A stretch of DNA of 64,000 bases from Larus michahellis. Lineage: Eukaryota; Chordata; Aves; Charadriiformes; Laridae. The notes under the pieces are model-generated. The model was not told the DNA's origin. It searched no databases and saw only the letters and a list, made by a program, of their open reading frames with translations. The stretch lies in the NCBI RefSeq assembly GCF_964199755.1, contig NC_133896.1, positions 99,818,549-99,882,548 of the forward strand, given 5' to 3'. Numbering within the stretch: the first letter of the stretch is position 1; each line of letters starts with the position of its first letter. Shown in pieces: positions 50,520 to 59,670 of this stretch. Made by a program: the position numbers and the translations under genes.

Positions 50520-51499
50520 TTAAGGTATATCAACTCTCATCTGTATCATTTTTTTTTTTAAATAAACATTCTGTGGTTAATTGCTCTATAATCAGACTAA
50601 ACTAATCAGGAAAACACTTAAGTGCATAGCTTTCATTAAAAAGACAAATCTGGAATACGAAGACCACGTAAAGGCTATATTTCATCCTCATTGTATACCA
50701 TATAGTGTTTAAAATCTTTCAAAAGCTGGAACATCCACCTTCCTCCTTGAAATGTTTACTGTTAAATTGAACAATACTTCAGGGAACTACATACTACTAC
50801 CTTCCCTCCAGTCACAAATGGTATGACCCAAACATGATGCAGTGAGCTACAGTAACTTCTGTTTGAAAGCCAGCTACACCAGTGAGATTACTAGGTGCTA
50901 GAAATACAATACTCTAGCAACCTGCAATTACCAAGATGATGCAGAAGAACAATGTTGTGGTTTTATCTCAGATGTTTAATTTTAGAGAGAGGCAGAAAAT
51001 AGAGATAGCTTTTAAGTGTCCATACTCAAGGTTTGCAGTTTATACAAGCAGGTCAGATAACCTTTAAAGCGAATGTAAACAAAATGGTTATTCCAAATTT
51101 CCAGTTTAATCCTGTGGGAATTACAAGCGCTCAGTGTCTGCAAAAGAGCTTTGAAGGATGACAAAAACTTGTCCTACACCTTCAGTTCTCATCTCAGTCA
51201 AAAAAACTGTTGAACAGCAATACTGGCTACCAGAGAAAAGAGAGTATCAACTTCCCTTTTGTGTTCATATCCATTTCAGTCATCTCTAATAATGTTTGAA
51301 AAAGCTTCCATCCCGTTATCCAGTAATGGGTAAAAGTGTAAAATTCCATTGGAAAGGCACAGTCAGTTCAATGCTCTTGAGAGCAAGCATAGCTTTTTAA
51401 ATAAAGACTGTTATCACATCTGAATGAAAATGGTATTAAATAGACTATATGGTGCTTTAGTTCACTTATGAAAGTTGCACTGGAGATGCCGTCATTGAG
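50520..51499. other. Intergenic sequence, no gene seen
   Basis: Unique-looking AT-rich sequence between the ARB2B 3' end and the solo LTR. No splice-supported coding frame or repeat was recognised. Confidence 0.6.
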
Positions 51500-51504
51500 G
51501 ATGC

Positions 51505-52320
51505 TGAATGGGAGCACCTGGCTAAACCGGTTTCAGAACATAAAAGGTGAGATGCAGGGAGTTGTCATTCAACTCAGCTCCATTTCGCCTCGGCAGAGAC
51601 GACGCTTATTGGTCTCTATCTACGCAGAGATAACGTGGGGGGAGCTGTGGAAATGGCTCAGCCGGGGGTGGTCTCAACACTGCATTACAATAAGAACTGA
51701 AACCCGAATGGTGCCTTTAACAAACAAAATGCCCTGAGTCAAGTCCCACCGCTATTCAGTGAGTGTGAGACCAGACATCACAAAATAAACATTGCTATCT
51801 GAAGGGCCATCAAACCACCGGAGATAACCACCCCAGATAGTGTAATCCATTCAAGCACAGTCCCGAAAAAGGATATTTAAGTCCAAAGTTTTGGGGAGAA
51901 AACTGGGGGGAATCTTCCAAAGATACAGCTGGCCTGTAAGAGATTCTGCCCCTTCCTTGTCCAGGATGCTGTGCAAGGTAACTTCCCGGGATTGAGTGGC
52001 CTTACCTGACAGAGAGAGGGTAAGTGATTTAATAATGTACGTATGACGTCTAGCATGCTCTAAGATCGTGATCTGTGCACTCGTTTAAGGTATTCGTATC
52101 TAGCATGCTGGTGGTTTGTGTTGTTACTTTTCGGCATCACTTGTTAGGTGGTAATAGCGTATTCTGTGAATTGTTTTGTTCTTTTCCCCTTAAATTGCAA
52201 TAGTGCATTCTTCCATTGTATCCATAAGAACTTGCAACAGTGGCGTATCGGACCTGTGAGTGAAGTCCAAATAAATTGTTAATTTGAACCTCTCAGTGAA
52301 GTCTCTTTCTCTCCGTCACA
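51505..52320 (+). mobile_element. Solo LTR of an endogenous retrovirus (816 bp)
   Basis: Starts TGAATGGGAG and ends CTCCGTCACA, flanked on both sides by GATGC (51,500-51,504 and 52,321-52,325). That fits a 5-bp target duplication with TG...CA ends. A TATA-like box (ATATTTAAG near 51,872) and an AATAAA at 52,270-52,275, about 45 bp before the end, give promoter and polyadenylation positions expected for U3-R-U5. No internal viral genes remain, so it arose by LTR-LTR recombination. It lies between two convergent genes. Confidence 0.75.
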
Positions 52321-52589
52321 GATGCATACAACCTGCCTGTTTTGTAGGTGCTGGTCAGCATGCAACTCAAAGAATAGTTGCTTGCGTGAATTCTACGCAT
52401 GAACATGTAGCTATTTGCAAGGCAAGTATGACATCACAGAATGTGTGTCTTCAGAAGGAGACCAATATAATCTTTCAACATCAATGCTCAAACTGTCCCA
52501 CGGTGTCAGAAGTGGCTAAAAATGCTTGAAGAAAAAAAGGGATCTAGAACATTGGTCACTTCTGTAATTCCTTATCTTAGGTCAACCCA

Positions 52590-53791
52590 TCAAATTCCTT
52601 GGTAGAGAAGGTCGTATTTAGGAATGTTACTGGGATCAATAGGACTTCTCACAATGAGCTTTCCACGCATTGCTCCACGGTAAATCACTTCAATCAGATC
52701 TATAAAGTCTTGCTTTGTTTTGAAGCTTCCTACAAATTTGGTATGATCTGGAGACCTAAAAGTAAGCATAAGATAAAGGTAGAATTCTAATGTTAAAGTG
52801 TTCAAAGCAAAAGCACCTAAAGACAAGAAAAGATGTATAACAAAATTGGGGGTTCTGATTTGGTCATTATGAAAGAATGAACCACACTGGTAACGGCATA
52901 ACCAAGTCAGTATACTGTGACCTGCAAAGTCCAAAAAGGTGCAGTGTCATGTCTGAGACTTTAACCATACTATTTTTTGCAGAGTCAGGCATGTTTCACA
53001 GCCTGCTTATTGCATCTGAGCATCTTTCAAAATACTTATTAATTTTAAGTCCTTTTGGCATCCTACAGAGTTCTCAATGCAGATGCTGGTAACAACGTCA
53101 TAGTTTTCAAACGTTACCTTTCCCAGACATGGTAGCGTAGAAAAAGACTGATAATTCTTACAGAGCTAATAGATAATGACAGTTAGGATGACATACCCAT
53201 AATCAACCTTCATGTGTTGTCCATTGAAGAAAAATACAGTAGATGGAATATAACTGATGTCAAAATACTGGGTGTACACTGGAACCTTGTCCACATCCAC
53301 CAGATAAATGACTGCCATTTTACTTAGGTCATGAGCTGTCTTTGCAAGCTGGAAAGAGTGAGAAAAATGGATATGACAAATGGATTGAGACACAAGAGGA
53401 AAAAGGGTGGTGAGCTTTATAAAGCCCGTTTCCCTTACATCTTATCAGTTTAAGCAGGGCTAGAATATCATGTCTTCTCTACTTTAGGTACTTTGTACGC
53501 CCACTACAATAACATAAACATTCGCTTAATTTTCAAACTGTTTTATGAATATAGTATTATTTCATTTTACATTTGTCAACAAAATTTTTATGGGACACCG
53601 CATTATTATTAGTACAGTTTACTAAAAAAAATGATTAAAAAAGAAAAAAATGCTCTTACAATATCATCGAGCTGCAGACAAACAGCATCGTTATCTCTTC
53701 CGAACCGGAGAACCAAAACCTTCTCGGCCACGCTTTTTATTGCCTGATCCACTTCCCTCTTACAGGTCAGCTTGGGCAGCAGAAAACTCAT
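52590..53791 (-). CDS. TXNL4B: TXNL4B, thioredoxin-like 4B (DIM1 family splicing factor)
   Basis: Three coding exons: 53,660-53,791, 53,197-53,348 and 52,590-52,755 (stop included), giving 149 residues, the same length I recall for human. The N-terminus is [18 protein letters not shown]. The central block is [20 protein letters not shown], then [18 protein letters not shown], a thioredoxin fold without the CxxC redox pair. The C-terminus is [15 protein letters not shown]1-like proteins act in the spliceosome (TXNL4B binds PRPF6) rather than as redox enzymes. All junctions are in phase (ATT|GTAAGA, GG|GTATGT). The first coding exon has an acceptor at 53,822 (TTTTTGTAG), so an untranslated exon lies upstream in the CpG island. 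It is head-to-head with TRMT10C. Confidence 0.97.
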
Positions 53792-54159
53792 CCCGACAGA
53801 CCACGGCTTCCACTACAATCCCTACAAAAAGAAAATTTAAAAAAAGAGTAAAAATAAATAAATTAAAAAAAAGAGTCAAAAAACAGCGATTCTTCTCCAT
53901 GCTATTAAAAAATAAAACAAAATAAAAAAAAAGGATAAATAAACCACCGACCACCACGCCGGGCTGACAAACCGCTGGGGCTCCAGCCCCTGCCTCACGC
54001 CCCAGCCCGGCAGGGCCCAGGCACAACCCGACCCTCCCATCCCCGCAGGGCCTCGCCCCGCACGGGGGGCAGCGGCGGGACTCCCCCGGCCACCCCACTC
54101 AGGGCCCGGAGGCTCGCCCCGGGGATCACCGCACCCCGCGGTGCGAGGAGAGGCCCGGA

Positions 54160-54251
54160 ACCTTGGCCGCGCCGCCGCGGAACCCCGAGGGCGGTCCAGT
54201 CTCCCGGCGGACCGGGCCCTGCCCGCGCATGCGCAGGCCGCTCCCCTTGAG
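54160..54251 (+). other. TRMT10C: Probable 5' untranslated exon of TRMT10C
   Basis: A strong donor (TTGAG|GTGAGC) at 54,251 would splice to the acceptor at 56,715 (TTTTGCAG), removing a 2.46-kb intron. The exon start shown is arbitrary. An ATGGCGGCGGGG at 54,263 lies just inside the intron and would make a 12-codon upstream frame if the intron were retained. Confidence 0.5.
54224..54235. promoter_or_regulatory. Consensus NRF1 site
   Basis: CGCGCATGCGCA matches the palindromic consensus YGCGCAYGCGCR at every position. NRF1 commonly drives nuclear genes for mitochondrial proteins, which fits TRMT10C, whose likely leader exon ends 16 bp downstream. Confidence 0.8.
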
Positions 54252-54851
54252 GTGAGCTGGAGATGGCGGCGGGGCGGGTGCTGCCGCGGGGTGGCTGGTA
54301 GCTGCGTCCGCCGCACAGAGGTGTCTGCCCGCCCGCCCCCTTCCCTTCCCGGGCGGGACGAGACGGAGGCCAGGCGGGTTGGAGCGCGGCCGGAGCTCGG
54401 GCAGGTGCGGGCGCAGCCGCTGGAGGGGGGAGGCCTCTCCCGTCCCATGTTTCCCGCCAGCGGGCGGGGGGTACCAGCGAGAGACGGGCCCGTGGAGCTG
54501 AGGTGGCCGCCGGTGGCTCCCGGGGACTTTGGGAGCGCCCTTTCGCCTGCCCGCTGTGCCGCCCAGCCCGGGTTTCCTCGGCGGGCGCGGGCCTGGCCTG
54601 CGGCGCGGTGACCCGCAGGCCGCGCTCCCCCGCCGGTGTCCCCGGGTGGGCTGCAGGGCGCAGCGCGGCGCTTCGAGGTGTTACCTGGCTTGTGGCGTTG
54701 GGTTCGGTTGTGGGCTGGTTTAAAAATGGTTAAAAAGATCGTGTGGTACCGCGCTGCGTGAAGGAGCCGCCTCGCTCCTCACCCTGGCCTGGTGCGCTGT
54801 ACGGGCCTGCCCGCGGCCACGCGTGGGCATCGGTGCTGCGGGATGTAAGGG

Positions 54852-56714
54852 GAATTATTCGGTCTCTGAAATATCGGTGAAGGGCCTGCCTGTTCCTGGG
54901 ATTAGTTACAGTGAAGTCATGCTAAAAAAAAAAAAAGTATCAGAAAAATATTTTCAGTCCTACAAATCTAGATTCTTCAGAGAGATTTAGGGTAATTCTT
55001 GCAGTAATGAGACAGTAGCGTGCGTGTTGGACGCACTGAAAGGTAATTTGGCTTTTATCAAAAGCTGCCATCAAGTATTCAGATTGTGTAAATCTGCCTT
55101 TCGACTACTGATTTAATTAGCGCTCCAGTAATGAAAGTTAACTGAGGAACTGATCCCTTGATTTCTCCAAGCTGGACAACATACTTTTTTTATTATTATT
55201 TTTGATACTATGTTTAACACTTAAATGTAAAATTATGAATATCTATATAGTAACACAAATTTTCTCTTAACTTCACACTATTAAGTTGTTGGGGTTTTTT
55301 GTTCATTTTGTCTTGATAACAGTTGAAAATGAAAGGTCACTCACCAGTTTGACCAATTAGAATATCATAAAATACATGCTAGTTTATGTATTGTTTCCTA
55401 AAAATATGCTGCTCTTTTTGTGGCTCTTTATATGGGCAGGTACATTTATAAAACCACAAAAATAAATTTAACTTGTTCTGTATATCAAATTATTTTCAGG
55501 TGGTAAGTTATTAGGGAGTTTATGAATTTTGCTTTTAAAATTTGGAGCTTATTTTTTTGTTTTGGCCAAATCATGTTTTCTCAAACATCAAAACTTCACT
55601 GATTTTACTTAAGTAGGTTGGCATAGGACAAGGAAAATATTAAACATTCTTTGGTGTTTTTCTTTTTGCAGACCTTTTACATTTAGATACAAATGTGTAT
55701 CAAGTTCGTGGGATTGTGTGTTTCATGTCCTTACCTTTATGTGCCAACATAACTTCCCAGACAATTTAGCGGAAAAAAAAAAAAAGATGATCTTTTCCTA
55801 TACTAGTTATTTATTCTTCTGTCTCCTCTTTCTAGGAGGTGTCTGGTGAATCAGACATGGGAACTCATTTGGGTGGGATGATAACCAGCTTTATTTCCTT
55901 TCTCCACCTCCTGTTTAGCTGTCCCTAAGATCGCTTTTCTGTTTAGCTCACAGTGCAGCCGTGTGAATGCTTGCACTGCTGAGGGAACCAGGAACAAGGG
56001 GCTCAGGGGACGTAAGAGTGCCTTCAGTGGCAGTAGCGTTGGCCTAGTAAAACTATAGCATTGGTAGTTTCAGTAGTTCCAGTGACCGGCAATGTGGAAA
56101 CGCACAGAAGAGTGAAAACTTCAGCATTATAGAATCATAGAATGGTTCGGGTTAGAAGGAACCTTAAAGATCATCTAGTTCCAAACCCCCCCCCACCATG
56201 GTATTAAAGTTTGCCAATAGAGCGTTCCCAAAATATAGTGGTAAAAGCAAAAATGTGATCTTCTGTGATATAGAGTTTTCCCAGAAAAGTGTTACAGGAT
56301 GAAGCATCTTGTCCGTTTTCCCTGTATAGGTAAATTAGGTAGGCACTTCCGGACGTGTTTAAAAATATTTTCGGTCTCCATGCAGCATTTTGCTTGCTTT
56401 GGTCGTGAAGGCTCTTGACACGTGATACAGGTAATTTAAATAGATCTCAGACAATAGTTAAGGGTTGTTGGAGCACATTTTGAATTGCAGTAAGTATAGC
56501 CGTTCTAAGCAGCAGAGCTAACCATGTCTCCTCACAGCAGTGCGACATACACAGTTTTTGTTGAGAAAAGAGTAGAAAAGTGGAGGCAGGTATTTCTAGT
56601 ATTCTTCAAGAAGCAAGTTACTGTCTGTCAGTGTTACTAAGGATGAAAATGTGTGTGTGTGTTTTCTTCATGATTTCTGACAGTTTTTTTTTCCCCTCTG
56701 ATTGGTGTTTTGCA
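54852..56714 (+). other. TRMT10C 5' intron, no gene
   Basis: AT-rich intronic sequence between the leader donor and the coding exon. It holds one short antisense CR1 3' end fragment and otherwise nothing I recognise. Confidence 0.6.
56130..56208 (-). repeat. CR1 3' end fragment
   Basis: The plus strand reads AGAATCATAGAATGGTTCGG followed by the antisense of the CR1 terminus, ending in a run of C and CACCATGG. It lies in the TRMT10C 5' intron. Confidence 0.88.
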
Positions 56715-56746
56715 GATAAGTGTTTGAACACAGCACATGTCTAAGC

Positions 56747-57994
56747 ATGCAGTCTACTAACGTGCTCCTGAAAAAAATTGTAAGAAGTTCTGTCCTTCCA
56801 TTTGCTGCACAACATGGGATGAAAAAGGATTTGTTTCCACTCAGTAGAACTCTGAGTTTATCACTTTGCCTGAAGCAGGACAATTCAAGCAGTCCCTCAG
56901 AAAAACTAGATTTAGATGCATGGAAGAAAGTAATGAAGTCTGGGTTGCAAGAAGAAGTCAGTGAGACGGTCTCTGAGCATAAGGAGCTTTCCACTTTGGC
57001 TGCTGCACGTGAGATTTTGGAGATGTGGAGACTAGCTGGTAGATCAGTTCCAGAAAATATCAGTGAAGAACAGCTAAAAACCTTTATGGAATGTCCTTCC
57101 AAGTCAGCCAAAAAGAAGTATTTAAAATATTTGCACCTCAAAGAACTTTACAAGAAAAATGACAAAAGAAAGATGGATGAGAAAAGGGAAAGGAAGCAGG
57201 AAGCACAAAAGCAAGCTTCAGAAACGGATGAGACCAAAAGGAGTTCATTGGTATGTTTGTGGGCCAACGCTATGGATAAAGCATACAGCTGGAGGGCTGC
57301 TCAGGCTATGATCTTTGGCCAACCGCTAGTGTTTGACATGTCTTATGAAAAAGATATGTCCGTCCGAGAAGTTGCAAATACAGTGAGACAGATAGTCTTA
57401 AGCGAAGGCTGCAATCGAAGATCTGTGGATCCATTCCACGTCCACTTCTGTAACTTGAAAGACGACAGCCTCTACCATAAGGAGTTTATCAAGCATTATA
57501 GAGAGGCGTGGGGCAAACTGCTTATCACTGCGACAGACCAGTGCTACACAGACATCTTTCCAAAGGATAAGCTTGTCTATCTGACTGCTGATTCTCCCAA
57601 AGTAATGAAAACATTCGATCACAATAAAATCTATATTGTCGGGTCGATGGTTGATAAGAGCATAAAAACAGGTGTCTCTCTAGCACGGGCAAAGCGACTG
57701 GGGCTGGAGACTGCGGCCCTTCCGTTGGAGAAGTACTTGCTTTGGAATTCCGGTGCCAAAAATCTCACGCTGGATCAAATGATGCACATTTTATTAACTT
57801 TGAAAGATACTGGAGACTGGAAGAAGGCTCTGGAATTTGTTCCCAAAAGGAAATACTGTGGCTTTGTAAGCAAACCTGTGCATGAACTGAAAAAAACCTT
57901 AAACCTGATCAACACGCTTAAACTTGGAAAGAGACAGGAAGAAGTGCGAAGGCAGTTTGCCAAGAACTACTCTAAGAAGCTAATGCAAAAGTAG
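56747..57994 (+). CDS. TRMT10C: TRMT10C, mitochondrial RNase P subunit 1 / tRNA m1R9 methyltransferase
   Basis: The whole coding sequence lies in one exon (415 residues), as in mammals. With SDR5C1, TRMT10C methylates purine 9 of mitochondrial tRNAs, and the pair serves as platform for PRORP cleavage at the 5' end. The start is the ATG at 56,747; the frame opens earlier, but no earlier ATG exists after the acceptor at 56,715. The first 40 residues are basic and hydroxylated with few acids, fitting a mitochondrial presequence. A helical basic linker (about 120-165) precedes the TRM10 SPOUT domain (about 185-375), with QPLVFDMSYEKDM, DPFHVHFCNLK, LVYLTADSPKVM, YIVGSMVDKS, SLARAKRLGL, and NLTLDQM, whose Asp is a conserved catalytic-site position. 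It ends in a lysine-rich tail. Confidence 0.97.
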   Translation: MQSTNVLLKKIVRSSVLPFAAQHGMKKDLFPLSRTLSLSLCLKQDNSSSPSEKLDLDAWKKVMKSGLQEEVSETVSEHKELSTLAAAREILEMWRLAGRSVPENISEEQLKTFMECPSKSAKKKYLKYLHLKELYKKNDKRKMDEKRERKQEAQKQASETDETKRSSLVCLWANAMDKAYSWRAAQAMIFGQPLVFDMSYEKDMSVREVANTVRQIVLSEGCNRRSVDPFHVHFCNLKDDSLYHKEFIKHYREAWGKLLITATDQCYTDIFPKDKLVYLTADSPKVMKTFDHNKIYIVGSMVDKSIKTGVSLARAKRLGLETAALPLEKYLLWNSGAKNLTLDQMMHILLTLKDTGDWKKALEFVPKRKYCGFVSKPVHELKKTLNLINTLKLGKRQEEVRRQFAKNYSKKLMQK

Positions 57995-59220
57995 AGTGAT
58001 GGGGATGGGAATGATTTATTACAGATAAACTGTGCCCTTGAATGCTCCAGTTTCTTGGGAATTCTGGAACTGTATTCAGCTATTTATCTCTAAAAATGCC
58101 TTTGTTGCTCAAGTTTGAAAGGACCGTTGTTAGGGATTTTTTTTTTAAAATTACTTTAGTATTCTGGCTGTTTGAATTTCTTCACGTTCTTGAGATTATG
58201 TAAGAGAAATGAGATAATCTGTTCTAAAAATTTTATCTGTACAAAGAATATAAATCTGTCAGTTGAATCTTGCTGGAACGAGGGTGACTGTAACTGAATG
58301 CAATGGTTTTTCTTTAGAGAATACCTCAGGGCTTTGGGTTTGCAGTGGGTGGATGCCACCCACAGTCATCTCCTAAAAGGTTAGCCGAGATAAAATAGAA
58401 GAGGCCTTTCCCCTTTATTTTGGTGTGGAGATCGACTGACTTTTGATAACCGAACTAAAAACATACGGTTGCAACCTAGCATGAGTTTGGGCAATTGCAC
58501 TGTTTGTTTCTGGGTGTTCTATCTGTCACAAATCAAGTCCCTGTTTGGAAGGAATAGTACAAATTTTCTTGACCCTGCCAAAAAACTACCTTACATAGTT
58601 TTGTGTAAGACTCTTATCCCCGAATGTCCGTGTTTTCAGCCTGTGTAACATAGACTGCTGGAACTTTGATAAGCAGTCCTGTTACTAAATACTTATAGGA
58701 GCAGGGAGCCTTTTAATATTTCTCATAGCTGAATGATGCTTAAAGTAGCAGATGGTGGGTTTTCTCCTGAAAATTCCAAAATTATGAGGGGGGAATGTAA
58801 TTTTTGAGGCGCAGACTGCAGATATACAGGGGGTTGGTGGTGATCTGTTGCCTGTCTCGTCTTGTACCGCCTGCCGTTGACAGGAGAGTGGGGGAGACCA
58901 GAGGACACACGACCCCAGTGCTGCCCTTCAGTACTGCCGTTGAAGCGCGGGGACCTCTGGGCACGGAGGAAGACCTCCTTCCTTTCAGCCACCGCATGGT
59001 TGGGTGTTGTGCAAAGCTCCGTGGTGGGACGGCGCGGCTGAGGGCTGCCCTCCCCGCTGCTCAAGTGGCCCCTTGTCTTCCTCCTGTGGGGAAGAGATAG
59101 CGCGGAGCTGCGCGTCGCAGCCTCTTCTGAGCTGTGAACCAGTTTGCACTGTGGGGAGGGTAAAAATGATGTCATTGCTGACTCCATTGCCAGTTGGTGA
59201 AACGTGGAAGACAATTTTTC
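57995..59220 (+). other. TRMT10C 3' UTR and gap to PCNP promoter
   Basis: No clear AATAAA was spotted directly after the stop, so the 3' end cannot be fixed. G+C rises from about 58,800 toward the PCNP island. A 177-codon minus-strand frame at 58,723-59,256 is a GC artefact. Confidence 0.55.
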
Positions 59221-59322
59221 AACCGTGAGTGGCGGGGAGGGCGTGCCAGGGCGCATGGTGGCTGCCAGCGCTAAGCACAGATGTTGTTCTTCTGAGCACC
59301 GGTGATGCGGGGCTTCTGCGTG

Positions 59323-59330
59323 TGACGTCA
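59323..59330. promoter_or_regulatory. Perfect cAMP-response element
   Basis: TGACGTCA, the full palindromic CREB/ATF consensus, about 350 bp upstream of the PCNP start codon. Confidence 0.7.
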
Positions 59331-59633
59331 GGGGGGAACATGACGTTGAGCCTCCCCCCGCCCCCGGTGAGGGACGCGGTTCCCACGTGCGCTGTGCGGC
59401 CGCATGGGTAGCCCTTCGCGCCCGGGGCCTACCCGCCGGAAGCGCGTCAGAGCGGCGTCACTCGGAGCTCATTCCCGCCTCCTCCATGCCGGCTCAGAGA
59501 GCAAAGCTTCCGGCGACGTCACTCCCGCCGCGCCGTGGGTAGGCGGGGCCGGCCGCGGCCGCTCTGGCATCCGCCCGCTCTTTCTCTATGGCCGGGGGAG
59601 GGCCCAGCGGGTGGGGGAGCCGCCGTGGGGCCG

Positions 59634-59645
59634 CGCGCATGCGCG
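59634..59645. promoter_or_regulatory. Consensus NRF1 site
   Basis: CGCGCATGCGCG matches YGCGCAYGCGCR fully and lies 26 bp upstream of the PCNP ATG. It is the second such palindrome in the window, differing from the first in one base. Confidence 0.78.
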
Positions 59646-59670
59646 GCGCGGGAGGCGGAGGTGGGGGAAA

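Larger units (their letters stand above)
53940..54850. promoter_or_regulatory. Bidirectional CpG-island promoter of TXNL4B and TRMT10C
   Basis: Dense CpG and GC boxes lie between the divergent genes TXNL4B (minus) and TRMT10C (plus). It contains an NRF1-type palindrome at 54,224-54,235 and a donor at 54,251 for a TRMT10C leader exon. Long open frames here on both strands are GC-driven and lack homology. Confidence 0.85.

Noticed and set aside
51468-51737. 89-codon plus-strand frame
   Set aside because: Spans the 5' boundary of the solo LTR and has no retroviral or host similarity.
53876-54611. 190-codon minus and 156-codon plus frames across the TXNL4B/TRMT10C island
   Set aside because: Low-complexity, GC-driven frames overlapping each other; no homology recognised.
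58723-59256. 177-codon minus-strand frame upstream of PCNP
   Set aside because: No recognisable domain, lies in rising-GC promoter sequence, no splice sites supporting it.
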